Below, one piece after another: positions 10,910 to 19,799 of a stretch of 64,000 bases of DNA (position 1 is the first letter of the stretch; each line of letters starts with the position of its first letter). Source of the DNA: Acanthococcus lagerstroemiae (Eukaryota > Arthropoda > Insecta > Hemiptera > Eriococcidae); contig CM063114.1 of the NCBI GenBank assembly GCA_031841125.1, forward strand, positions 496,001-560,000, given 5' to 3'. Both the position numbers and the translations under genes were made by a program. Below the pieces are notes generated by a model. That model made no database searches. It saw only the letters and a list, made by a program, of their open reading frames with translations, and was not told where the DNA came from.

Positions 10910-11317
10910 TTATTTTTTTCCAATGAGATGATATTTTGATTTTAAATGTGTTTTATAGGATATAGAATATATAACTGCACCACAAGTACATGTCATTAGG
11001 TGTTTTCTTTTTTCATAATCATTTTTCATAATTTCTTTCATTTTTTCTTTATTTCTTTTATAATATTCCTTAGATGAGGTATTCTTACATTCTTTACACC
11101 AGTTTGGTGTTCTACCAAATTCATGTATATTCTTCATTTTTTTACATCTAGTACAATATTTACCATTTTCATATAAATTCATTATAGATGTTAATTCTGT
11201 TAGAAATTCATCAACACTATATTCTTTGAAAGTTGACCCTATCATCTCTGAATCTACAAAAGTTGTCTTACAAGTATCACATAAATCATGATCAGTATCC
11301 ATGTTATCTACTTGCAA
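10910..11317 (-). CDS. Zinc-finger protein of the element (135 aa)
   Basis: Has three cysteine clusters. CDTC lies near residue 13. CTRCKKMKNIHEFGR followed by WCKECKN lies near residues 56-80; the arrangement CxxC...F...CxxC followed by a Tyr/Lys-rich helix is common in short zinc modules next to viral and phage HNH nucleases. The C-terminal CTCGAVIYSISYKTHLKSKYH is a C2H2-like finger of the kind often seen in large DNA viruses. Nucleic-acid binding is the likely role; no catalytic residues are evident. It lies between the coiled-coil gene and polB on the same strand, so it may be co-transcribed with them. Confidence 0.75.
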   Translation of the reverse strand: MQVDNMDTDHDLCDTCKTTFVDSEMIGSTFKEYSVDEFLTELTSIMNLYENGKYCTRCKKMKNIHEFGRTPNWCKECKNTSSKEYYKRNKEKMKEIMKNDYEKRKHLMTCTCGAVIYSISYKTHLKSKYHLIGKK

Positions 11318-11394
11318 GATTTACACAAAGTTGTTAGTACAAGAAGCTTGTGTTGAATAATTATTTAAAGAGAAATAAATTTCTAATAAGAATT

Positions 11395-11645
11395 TAATAT
11401 GAAAAAAATAGACAAAAAACCTTCCAAGACATAAAATAGACATACCAAGACATAAAATAGATATAAAACCTTCTCAAAATAGACATAAAACCTTCACAAA
11501 ACCTTCTCAAAATAGACAAAAAACCTTCACAAAACCTTCTCAAAATAGACTGAAACCTTTCAAGATATAAAATAGACATAAAACCTTCTAAGACATAAAA
11601 AATAGACATAAAACCTTCTAAGACATAAAAATAGATATAAAAATA
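11395..11645. repeat. Short tandem repeats between element genes
   Basis: Diverged repeats of about 25-30 bp of the form AAAATAGACATAAAACCTTC, roughly nine copies, sometimes with AAGACAT spacers. They separate the 236-aa and 135-aa genes, and would lie in the leader of the 135-aa and polB mRNA. A 71-codon minus-strand frame across them is low-complexity and not credible as a gene. Confidence 0.85.
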
Positions 11646-11661
11646 GAATCAACTTAGGTAA

Positions 11662-12372
11662 TTATTTTTTATTTTTAATAATTATTTCATCATTATCCTT
11701 AATTCCTCTTGGTGCATCTCTTCCATTCAAACCAAATTCTTTTTTCTTTTCATTAATATACTTTCCATTTACTATTATTTGTGAATTATCAACATTAATA
11801 TATCCATCTTCAATTTTAAAATCAGAAAAGCAAACTCCTAAATTTTCAGTAAATTCTGCAATACTATTAGCCTTTGTCTTACCAAAATTCATAGGAGTCA
11901 CAACAATTTGATTTTTCAAGTCAATAATTTTTTTATTTTTTAGCTGCATAGATTCTACTTGTTTTTTACCTTTTTCACTCAATTCCTTCTTCATTTCTTC
12001 TAATTCTTTATTTAATTGTTTCATTCTTTTATTATTTTCTTCAATTATATCATCTTTTTGTTTCATTACTTGATTATTAGCTTGGGATAATCGCTTTAAT
12101 TGACCTCCTGCTTTATTAACTGCAGCTATTAATACCCTAAAACAGAAAAATAAATTTGTAACTTTTAAAATACATATTTTCTCATTTTCAAATTCCGTCA
12201 AATCAAGATTATTTTTCTTATAAACTTCATGTAATTGATTAATTATAGTTTGACTCGATGATTTAATTGTATCTTTTAATTCCTTTATTTCTGGATACTT
12301 TGAAACTAGTAAATTGACATAATCCATTTCATCCTTTGAAATTGAGTAGTTATTAATTACTGAGAGAATCAT
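11662..12372 (-). CDS. Coiled-coil protein of the element (236 aa)
   Basis: Unrecognised. The N-terminal 80 residues are mixed helical. Residues about 88-160 form a long Lys/Glu/Asn-rich coiled coil (for example NKRMKQLNKELEEMKKEL). The C-terminal 75 residues look globular, with a beta-rich run (GYINVDNSQIIVNGKYI) and a charged tail. It is the first gene of the leftward set that continues with the zinc-finger protein and polB. By position it could be a terminal-protein or scaffold-type partner of the polymerase, but that is only a guess. Confidence 0.7.
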   Translation of the reverse strand: MILSVINNYSISKDEMDYVNLLVSKYPEIKELKDTIKSSSQTIINQLHEVYKKNNLDLTEFENEKICILKVTNLFFCFRVLIAAVNKAGGQLKRLSQANNQVMKQKDDIIEENNKRMKQLNKELEEMKKELSEKGKKQVESMQLKNKKIIDLKNQIVVTPMNFGKTKANSIAEFTENLGVCFSDFKIEDGYINVDNSQIIVNGKYINEKKKEFGLNGRDAPRGIKDNDEIIIKNKK

Positions 12373-12404
12373 TTTTATTTATTATAAAAAAAATTTATTT
12401 TTTG

Positions 12405-12515
12405 AGACCATGTACCAGACTGTATACCAAACTATGTACCAGACCGCATACTGTACTATATACAATATACCAAACCATAAACCATGTACTATATACAGTA
12501 TACCATATACGATAC
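12405..12515. repeat. Degenerate TACCAGACT-type repeat
   Basis: Irregular copies of ATGTACCAGACTGTATACC-like words upstream of the leftward gene set. It may be part of the promoter region of that set or simple-sequence drift. No gene. Confidence 0.6.
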
Positions 12516-12678
12516 AAGTGAATTAAGCGATTTATTCCTTGATATTTCTGATTTCAATGAAGTGGAAGAGTAAAATATTAATTTAATTACATTACCTATT
12601 GATTATTATATTTTTCTCAAAATTTTCTGAATTTCATATCAATTTTTTTTTCAAGTTTTTGATACGTTTGTTTGTATT

Positions 12679-12746
12679 GAACCTTCTAATGTGAGCATTG
12701 GTGCGTCCCAACTCGTACATGAGAAACACAGAGGGAAAGGTTTGAA
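12679..12746 (+). ncRNA. Twister-type self-cleaving ribozyme candidate 1
   Basis: Paired elements: P1 AACCTT 12680-12685 with AAGGTT 12737-12742; P2 TGTG 12690-12693 with CACA 12727-12730; P4 GTGCG 12701-12705 with CGTAC 12714-12718. Pseudoknot: loop TCCC 12706-12709 with GGGA 12733-12736. The 5' strand of the P1/P2 internal loop contains CTAA, where twister cleaves between U and A. The layout (P1, loop UAA / GAGGG, P2, loop, P4, loop-to-L1 pseudoknot) is that of type P1 twisters. The second copy at 13393 keeps the pairings with different bases. Identification is by architecture, not by a model search. Confidence 0.62.
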
Positions 12747-12878
12747 AACGCTCGACTTAGTGCGCGAGATGAACTCGAGAATCATATGGAACGTTCGAAC
12801 GTGGAGCACGTCGTGACGAAAACGCTCGAGTTAGAGCGCGAGATGATGTGATGAAAACGCTCGAGTTGGAGCGATGAC
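12745..12878 (+). repeat. Three tandem hairpins next to ribozyme 1
   Basis: Three successive units beginning GAAAACGCTCGA, each with a CGCTC...GAGCG or near-miss stem around a 6-base loop (perfect at 12822-12837 and 12858-12873; weaker in the first near 12748). AGATGA or ATGATG follows each. No coding content. Role unknown. Confidence 0.6.
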
Positions 12879-13392
12879 GCATACGTTTTTTCTCGATTAT
12901 TCCACACATTTTTCTCGTATGGGTAGATCTGGCAGGTATGGTATTATTTTCTTGTTATGTTTCCTACATCGTAGAAAGGTGTAAGCACGTACTTCGATGA
13001 ACGACAACGGATAACAGAAGAACGAATGTACGACGAAGATGCGTCTCACACCGAAGAAGAGAAACGGTTGAGCAAATCCGACTACGTCTGATAAATAATT
13101 TACTTGTTCTTTCAGTCGATTAGACCTGTTTTCGTTGTAACCATTCAGTTTTCTTTCGATTCTCGCGTGATGTTTCCTAGGTTAAAATTATGTTATCCTT
13201 ACAACAATTCAGTCTGATTATACGAGGTGTTAACTGGCGGTTATATATGACCGGCAACGTCATTATATTACTTTGAAATTATATTTTTTGACAGAGTAGA
13301 TTAGAATCCTTGTGAGTTGATATCTATACTTGTTATAGAGAAACAGGATGATTTACTCTGTCGCATTACTCATTCATGAAAAAGGTAAAACC
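12879..13392. other. Non-coding spacer between the two ribozyme candidates
   Basis: About 510 bp without a credible gene. A 37-codon open stretch ends TGA near 13090 and follows an AG at 12975, but no matching upstream exon was found. The words TATATGACCGGC (13247) and again at 13493, beyond ribozyme 2, mark a repeated context. An RNA released between the two cleavage sites would be about 715 nt. Confidence 0.4.
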
Positions 13393-13459
13393 TCAACCTT
13401 TTAATGCGGGCATTGGTAGGTCTCCACTCCTACATGAGAAACGCTAAGAGGAAGGTTGA
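13393..13459 (+). ncRNA. Twister-type self-cleaving ribozyme candidate 2
   Basis: P1 TCAACCTT 13393-13400 with AAGGTTGA 13452-13459. P2 GCG 13406-13408 with CGC 13442-13444. P4 GTAGG 13416-13420 with CCTAC 13429-13433. Pseudoknot TCTC 13421-13424 with GAGG 13448-13451 (one U-G pair). Compared with copy 1, P2 changes TGTG/CACA to GCG/CGC and P4 changes GTGCG/CGTAC to GTAGG/CCTAC. The pseudoknot also shifts in step. The unpaired core (TAAT, GCATTGG, ACATGAGAAAC) is conserved. Compensatory change plus core conservation is strong evidence for a functional fold. The orientation is the same as copy 1. Confidence 0.65.
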
Positions 13460-13835
13460 AGTTAGCGTCTCTACACAGGTTTCTTCAGTCATATATGACC
13501 GGCTAACTCGGTGATGAAAACGAACAGGTTTCGACAATCGATTGAAAAATTGAGGTAACAGAACTAACCTTTGTTACTCAAGTCATTAGAAAATAAATAT
13601 TGTACATGATGTCTTTTTTTCTTGCAAAACGATTCGCATGATTGAACATTCGAACACATTACGTCGTTTACACTCGAATAATGTTCTCCTTCTCCGTACA
13701 CTGTGATTTGCCGACGTTCCAGTTTGATATCTTGTGTTACAGATGAGTTCAAGGAGAGATACTTTCAAACTCAGCCGATCAACAAAATGAAAAAAAAATG
13801 AGATGAATGTAATACGTTGATAAAAAGAATAGGTT

Positions 13836-13965
13836 TTACAAAACCACATTATTTATGAAGTCCTCAACAATAATTCCAGGATTTTCAACCGGATCATCGT
13901 CTGTAGATGGCTCGGAAATTATAGATGAGTTCGTAGGGCTTTTGTTTGATGTCAGGTACTTCCAA
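13836..13965 (-). CDS. Carried gene, exon 4
   Basis: Acceptor TATTTGCAG. It encodes a Ser/Asp/Pro-rich acidic tail and ends VEDFINNVVL, then TAA. Confidence 0.65.
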
Positions 13966-14734
13966 CTGCAAATAAAAAAGCGTTCAGGATAAGCTGGTTA
14001 TTTGTCACCAAGCCGAAGAGAAAAAATAGTATTCTTACCAACGAGCAAGTTGTTTGTGCATTTTTACAAAATTCTTTCGTATAATTAGAACATCTTCTTC
14101 CATTGAAATAAATCTCGGCAATTTACTGAAGATGTACATTACACCGCAAGCTTCTCTTTTAGTTGTTGCTTGTTTCCTCTAGATTTTACCATTCTTATGA
14201 ACACATAATAAATAAATAATAGTTGATCAAGATTCAGATGGAACTTACTATCACGGAGATATAATTTTCATCTGATTCGGATACGTAACGAACAGTAAAT
14301 AGATACACTCCGCTCTTGGCTTCTACTGAGTATATGTCCTCTCCAAACTTCATAAACGCCTGACCATCCATAGTTTTGATGGTGGCGAAGAATTCCTCAG
14401 TTATGACCTGCATCATTTTTTTCGGTTCACGATTGGTTGCGAAAATTTTATCGAGCACCAAAGGTGCGTGATTATCTGAAGAAAAAAAAAACAAATTTAT
14501 TACCGTCTGTTGAAACAATTACACAAGTTTGATTAATATCACAAGCCGAAGAAAATTAATATACTTATGATACTTACTTAAATCATCTTCCACTGTCGAT
14601 ATATTTTGTTTCAGTTCTAGACTTTCGATTGCTTTTGCGATAACGTTAACGTGTTGTGTCGATCTAAGCGTCCTCGCTTTCTCTCGCAACGCGGCAATTG
14701 TTTTATCGTAATAATTTGAATCAACGCTTTGCAT
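13836..14734 (-). CDS. Spliced four-exon gene carried by the element (217 aa, unknown family)
   Basis: Exons 14734-14578, 14475-14249, 14178-14039 and 13965-13836 have GT/AG borders (donors AAGTAAGT, ATAGTAAGT, TTGGTAAGA; acceptors TTCTTCAG, AATCTAG, TTTGCAG). They join in one frame of 654 nt ending TAA. The product is soluble: helical N-terminus, a central strand-rich part (SGVYLFTVRYVSESDENYIS), a basic segment (IIRKNFVKMHKQL) and an acidic tail (EPSTDDDPVENPG). It has no signal peptide or membrane segment, and I recognise no domain. Small introns and higher GC set it apart from the intronless AT-rich genes of the element, which suggests capture from a host genome. Open frame and intact splice sites suggest it is expressed. 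Confidence 0.72.
14039..14178 (-). CDS. Carried gene, exon 3
   Basis: Acceptor AATCTAG, donor TTGGTAAGA in phase 2. It encodes a Lys/Arg-rich helix segment (EEDVLIIRKNFVKMHKQLAR). Confidence 0.65.
14249..14475 (-). CDS. Carried gene, exon 2
   Basis: Preceded by a T-rich tract and TTCTTCAG; ends at a phase 0 GTAAGT. It carries the strand-rich core SGVYLFTVRYVSESDENYIS. Confidence 0.72.
14578..14734 (-). CDS. Carried gene, exon 1
   Basis: Starts at ATG 14734 (MQSVDSNYYDKTIAALREKA) and ends in phase 1 before GTAAGT. It encodes 52 codons plus one base, mostly helical. Confidence 0.7.
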
Positions 14735-15204
14735 GATTTTTCGTGATTTTCTTTAAGCTATATTTTTCACACCATCACAAGTATGCAGTATTATTTACTA
14801 CTTTATCTATGGACGAGGACGATTCGTGAAATAGTGATAACAGTAAATCCGTTGAAAAAACAACACCGTACGATGCTGCGCTCTGCTGTTCTCTAGATGA
14901 TGAACGCTGCGTATAACCAACACCACCTAGACACAAGGCCACGACACTGAAGTAATGACGTGACACGTACTGGTCATACGGTATACATTGCGTATTATGG
15001 CGAAAACACGTTTTTTTTCACTTCTTTTGAAGATAACTCGATAAATATTCTTTTTAACGAAATTTCACAAGAGACTAAATTTGTTCTCCATAAAATTTTC
15101 TTTCCAGACATAGTATTTTCATAATTTTAGCATTAACCTACGCGCTTTATTTTCTTTATTTCCGAAAATGCGCCGCGTAACGCGAATTCCATTTATGCTT
15201 CACT
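14735..15204. promoter_or_regulatory. Presumed promoter region of the carried gene
   Basis: About 470 bp between the start codon of the carried gene and the right subterminal repeats. It holds no credible gene. No specific promoter motif is claimed; the assignment is by position only. Confidence 0.3.
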
Positions 15205-16440
15205 GCGTTTGAGAAATTGGTCCCAAAACATCTTTTTGGATTTTTAAAAAATTGAATGAAAAATTGAGAGAAATTGGTCTCTACGCTTCACTGTGCTTCT
15301 TTTTAGGATTTTTAAAATTGAATGAAAAAATTGAGAGAAATTGGTGTCTTTGCTTCTTTTTAAGAATTTTGAAATTCATAGAAAAAATGAGCTTTGTGTA
15401 TAGAAATCACTAAAATATCCTCTAAAATAAAAGAAATTATCAATTTCACTAATTTCCATATTTTAATAAAATATATAAATTTTTTCTACCAAATCTCCAC
15501 TTTTTTCTCGATTTTCTCATTTTTAAAACTGTCTTCAAAAACCAGAAAATCACTCACTAAATTAGAGAAATAAGTAAGTGCGCCAGAACGAAAAATTTGA
15601 ATTTCTTACATTTTTATGAGTATTGGAAAGTAGCTCTCACGAGAGAGATTTATTTCTGGTAAAATGATAGAAAATTGATATAGAAATGATACAAAAACTC
15701 TCAAATTTTGAATTAGCAAGGAGGGTGAAATGATTCATATTTAGCTCAAAAACAGTCAAATATACATTTGAAAAATTGGACGATTTCTAGGATTTTTTGG
15801 AGAGGTTGAAAAATGAGTAAAGTGTGCTCTGCGCTGGAGAAATGAGGAAGTGTGCAAGAAGGAAAATTCTTACATTTCTCGTATTTTAGGAGAGTTGGAA
15901 TGTAGCTCTCATGAGAGAGATATATTTATGGTAAAAATATAGAAAATTGATACAGAATTGATACAAAACTCTGATATTTTCAAACTAGCTTGGAAGAAAA
16001 AAGGGTGAAATGATTCCTATTCAGTTTAAAAAACAACCAAATATTCAGTATGAAAATTGAGGAAATTATGCTGTACGTAAGAGAAATGAGTAAGTGTGCT
16101 AGAACGAAATAGGTTGAAATGATTCATATTTGCTTTAAAAACTGTCAAATATTCACAAATTAGAAGATTTCAAAGATTTTAAAATAGGTTGAAAAATGGG
16201 AAAAATGAGTTCTTCACAAGAGAAATGAGTGAAGAAATAAGAGAAATTGATCCTTGCGCTTTTTTTAGAATTTTTAAAATTCAATGAAAAATGGGAGAAA
16301 TTAGCTCCCTGCGCTACAGAAATTGATCCTTGCGTTTTTTCTTTAGGATTTTTAAAATCTAATGAAAAATGGGAGAAATAACAAAGAGAAATCCTGCGTT
16401 TTTAGATTTAAATTGATGAAAATGAAAATAACTAAAAGAG
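15205..16440 (-). repeat. Right subterminal degenerate tandem repeats
   Basis: Inverse-orientation relatives of the left-arm units, for example CTTTTTAGGATTTTTAAAAT followed by CTAATGAAAAATGGGAGAAA. They are diverged in order and number from the left arm. No gene seen. Confidence 0.8.
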
Positions 16441-16695
16441 AATTAGCGCCTACGCTTCTTTTTAGAATTTTTAAAATTGAATGAAAAAATGAGGAAAATG
16501 AGCTCTACGCAAGAGAAATGAGTAAGTGTGCTAGAACGAAATAGGATGAAATGATTCATATTTGTTTTAAAAAACAGTCAAATATTCGCAAATAGGAAGA
16601 TTTCAAAGATTTTTAAATAGGCTGAAAAATGAGGAAATTTTGCTCTGCGCTAGAGAAATGAGTAAGTGCGCTAGAAGGAATATAACTATACTACT
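16441..16695 (-). repeat. Right terminal inverted repeat (255 bp)
   Basis: Reverse complement of 2989-3243 with no mismatch seen, ending TATAACTATACTACT. Inferred replication origin for the second end. Confidence 0.93.
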
Positions 16696-16701
16696 CAAAT
16701 C
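16696..16701. repeat. Target-site duplication, right copy (CAAATC)
   Basis: Exact repeat of 2983-2988, after which satellite sequence (ACTCTGGCTCAATTTTGAC) resumes. Confidence 0.93.
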
Positions 16702-17777
16702 ACTCTGGCTCAATTTTGACAACGGATTCGAATTCGCCACGAAAAATTTAGTAACTAGCCCCAGCCCCGACGCCGAATCTCTCCGAAAATTTTTTCACCC
16801 GAAAAAAGACATGATGTATAGTATGAAGAAATCTTCAAAATTTTCAAAAATCAAAATTTTCAGAAATCAAAATTTTTGAATTAAAGACTGTTTTTTACTC
16901 AATTTTTCGCGCTGAGCTCGAATTCGTTGTTCAAATTTGGCAGGGACGCTCCGTTGGCGAGATACCCTCGAAAATGTGGTCAAAATGGGTCAAAAAAAAC
17001 TCAGGATCAATTTGACAACGGATTCGAATTCGCCACGGAAAATTGAGTAACCTGCCCCAGCCCCGACGCCGAATCTCTCCGAAAAAAGACATGATGTATA
17101 GTATGGAGAAATCTTCAAAATTTTCCAAAATCGAAATTTTTGAATTGAAGACTGTTTTTTACTCAATTTTTCGCGCTGAGCTCGAATTCGTTGTTCAAAT
17201 TTGGCGGCGACGCTCCGTTGGCGAGATACCCTCGAAAATGTGGTCAAAATGGGTCAAAAAATCACTCTGGCTCAATTTTGACCGCGGATTCGAATTCGCC
17301 TCGTAAGATTGAGTAACCAGCCCCAGCCCCGACCCTGAATCTCTCCGAAAATGTTTTCACCCGAAAAAAGACATGATGTGTATGGAGAAATCTTCAAAAT
17401 TTTCAAAAATCAAAATTTTTGAATTGAAGACTGTTTTTTACTCAATTTTTCGCGCTGAGCTCGAATTCGTTGTTCAAATTTGGGGGCGACGCTCCGTTGG
17501 CGAGATACCCTCGAGAATGTGGTCAAAAAATCACTCTAGCTCAATTTCGACAACGGATTCGAATTCGCAACGAAAAATTGAGTAACCAGTCCCAGCCCCG
17601 ACGCCGATGCTCTCCGAAAATTTTTTCACCCGAAAAAAGACATGATGTATAGTATGGAGAAATCTTCAAAATTTTCAAAAATCAAAATTTTTGAATTGAA
17701 GACTGTCTTTTACTCATTTCTTCGCGCTGATCTCGAATTCGTTGTTCAAATATGGCGGCGTCGCTCCGTTCGCGAGA
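16702..17777 (+). repeat. 281-bp satellite array (right part)
   Basis: Continuation of the satellite after the element, same orientation, with landmark copies near 16808, 17089, 17367 and 17639. Some monomers carry short internal deletions or duplications; for example CAAAATTTTCAGAAATC is duplicated near 16850. Confidence 0.9.
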
Positions 17778-18146
17778 TACACGTAACTGAGGACATTTTC
17801 ATGTTTGCGCCTTTGACGCGTTGAATATGCCACACATCGCACCCCAATTGAAGTTTTCGAAATTTCTATTTTTCTGGGGCGAACTGACAATTTGGGAATA
17901 ATTTTGGAACGGAGACAGTTAGAGCAATGCCGTTTGAAATTCTGTATAGAGGAGAAAATATCGAATAAAATGTATTTTTCAGTTTTCTCGTAGCGTTCTC
18001 CAATCCAAAGTTTTTCGCCTTTTCCAGTTCACCCCAGGAAATTCGTAATCTGGGAAACGCATATTGGTGCGAATTGTATTGCAGATCCAACGAGTCTCAG
18101 GCGTTTCTACATTTCTCAAAAGTCCGCAAAATTGCCGTGGTACACG
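17778..18146. mobile_element. Fold-back repeat inserted in the satellite (about 363 bp)
   Basis: Breaks a satellite monomer between GAGA and CGAAAATGTGG and is bordered by TACACG at 17778-17783 and 18141-18146. Its two halves are imperfect inverted copies. The recurring words are CTGGGGCGAACT, GAACGGAGACAGTTAGAGCA and TCCAATCCAAAG. Relatives occur at 18590-19030, 19390-19540, 21110-21260, 23030-23230, 23390-23590 and 23920-24010. No gene. Confidence 0.65.
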
Positions 18147-18560
18147 CGAAAATGTGGTCAAAATTGCTCAAAAAAACTCAAGCTCAATCTGGACAACGGA
18201 TTCGAATTCGTCACGGAAAATTGAGTAACCAGCCCCAGCCCCGACGCCGATGCTCTCCGAAAATTTTTTCACACGAAAAAAGACATGATGTATGGAGAAA
18301 TCTTCAAAATTTTCAAAAATCAAAATTTTTGAATTGAAGACTGTTTTTTACTCAATTTTTTGCGCTGAGCTCGAATTCGTTGTTCAAATTTGGCGGCGAC
18401 GCTCCGTTGGCGAGATACCCTCGAAAATGTGGTCAAAATGGCTCAAAAAATCACTCCAGCTCAATTTGGACAACGGATTCGAATTCGCCACGGAAAATTG
18501 AGTAACCAGCCCCAGCCCCGACGCCGAATCTCTCCGAAAATTTTTTCACCCGAAAAAAGA
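18147..18560 (+). repeat. 281-bp satellite, last monomers
   Basis: About one and a half monomers after the fold-back insertion, ending at CACCCGAAAAAAGAC. Beyond that the sequence switches to older diverged repeats. Confidence 0.85.
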
Positions 18561-19550
18561 CGAAAATCTCCGGACTGGGGATAGCTAGAGGAAAACGGTT
18601 TGAAATTTTGAGTGCGAAATGATCTCCTCTTTCGAAAGTGTCAATCCGTTTCGCTGTAGCGGCCCCCAATCCAAAGATTTTTGCATTTTATTAGTTCGCC
18701 CCAGGAAACTGAAGATTTCGAAAACGTCAATTGGCGTATGTGAAATAGCATATTTGATACTTTGAAGGCGTTGCAGTATTAATTTGAATTTTCGAATATC
18801 ATAGAAATGCCTTCAGTACGTCGAATATGCAACCCAACCTACACCAATCGACGTTTTCGAAATCGCTAATTTCTCTGGGGGGAACTAATAAATCGCGAAA
18901 ATCTTTGGATTGGAAACTGCTAGGGGAAAACAGAAACATACATTTTATTCGAAATTTTCTTCTCTATCCGGAATTTCAAACCGCACAGCTCTAGTTTCCT
19001 CCGTTCCAAAATTATTCGAATTGTCGGTTCGCCCCAGAAAAAGAGAAGTACATACAATGGGTTGGAATTATGTGCGATGTGTGGTATATGCAACGTGTCG
19101 AAGGCGCACTCGTCGAAAATGTCTGCAGCTATAAACGGGGTACATTTCAGATGATTGGTGGTACATTTCGGTGCATTTCGGGTACATTTCATTCGAACCA
19201 AATTTGATGAAATCAGACAAATTACCCTGGCCCCACCAAAGTACTTTTGTTCCCCCTTTGCAAGAGGAGGAGGTACATTTCGTAATATTAGCGGTACATT
19301 TGGGTACATTTCGGGTATATTTCCCCTACCCCAAAATCGGGTCCAAAATCAAATTTGGGGGGCAGGGTAATGTACCCCAATTCTGCGAATTTCAGAAACA
19401 TGTAGAATCGCCTTCAACTCGTTGGTTCTGCAATACAATTCGCACCGAATTGCATTTTCGAGATTCCGAATTTCCTGGTGCGAACTAGTAAAATGCGGAA
19501 AACTTTTGATTGGAGGCTGCTAGAATAAAACTGAAAAACACATTCGATTC
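18561..19550. repeat. Diverged fold-back repeat family with an embedded small MITE
   Basis: Diverged copies of the 17778-18146 family in both orientations (CAATCCAAAGATTTTTGCA; CTCTGGGGGGAACTAATAAA). No credible gene. Confidence 0.6.
19137..19378. mobile_element. Small MITE-like element with GGGGTACATT ends
   Basis: Starts GGGGTACATT and ends AATGTACCCC, about 242 bp. GGTACATTTCG words are repeated six or more times inside. I see no clear target duplication. Confidence 0.5.
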
Positions 19551-19559
19551 GAAGTTAAT

Positions 19560-19797
19560 TCTCGGAGAGCTTCAGCTTCGGCGCTGGGGCTGATTACTCA
19601 ATTTTTCGCGGTGAATTCAAATCTGTTGTCAAAACAGCGCTAGAGTGATTTTTTGACCCATTTTGACCAACTTTTTCGAGTGTATCTCGGCAACGGAGTA
19701 TCGCCGCACAATTTGAACACCAAATTCGAACTCAGCGTGAAAAATTGAGCAAAAGACAGTCTTCGATTCAAAAATTTTGAAAATTTCTCCATACTAA
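19560..19797 (-). repeat. Old inverted copy of the 281-bp satellite
   Basis: Reverse-orientation diverged monomer (GCTGGGGCTGATTACTCAAT through AAAATTTCTCCATACTA). It is split from its remainder at 20767 by the TA element. Confidence 0.75.
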
Positions 19798-19799
19798 TA

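Larger units (their letters stand above)
2989..16695. mobile_element. Complete Maverick/Polinton-like element (13,707 bp)
   Basis: The ends are AGTAGTATAGTTATATTCC and its exact reverse complement. The inverted repeats run 255 bp with no mismatch I could see, and a 6-bp CAAATC duplication flanks the element. Inside are a protein-primed family B DNA polymerase, a zinc-finger protein and a coiled-coil protein transcribed leftward. Three small genes lie near the left arm. A spliced gene and two ribozyme-like RNAs lie near the right arm. Known Polintons combine this polymerase with a retroviral-type integrase and usually an adenoviral-type protease, packaging ATPase and capsid proteins; none of those is visible here. 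The near-identical ends imply a recent insertion. The element may depend on integrase supplied in trans, or belong to a separate PolB-only lineage. Confidence 0.9.

Noticed and set aside
12976..13090. Plus-strand open stretch ending RLSKSDYV
   Set aside because: It follows an acceptor-like AG but no upstream exon fits the phase; 37 codons are not enough.
13564..13849. Two overlapping minus-strand frames of 62 and 87 codons
   Set aside because: They run through the 3' flank of the carried gene and its last exon in other frames; no motif supports them.
18920..19370. Overlapping frames of 129 and 105 codons
   Set aside because: They cross the GGGGTACATT MITE and diverged repeats, with no domain and opposing frames of equal length.
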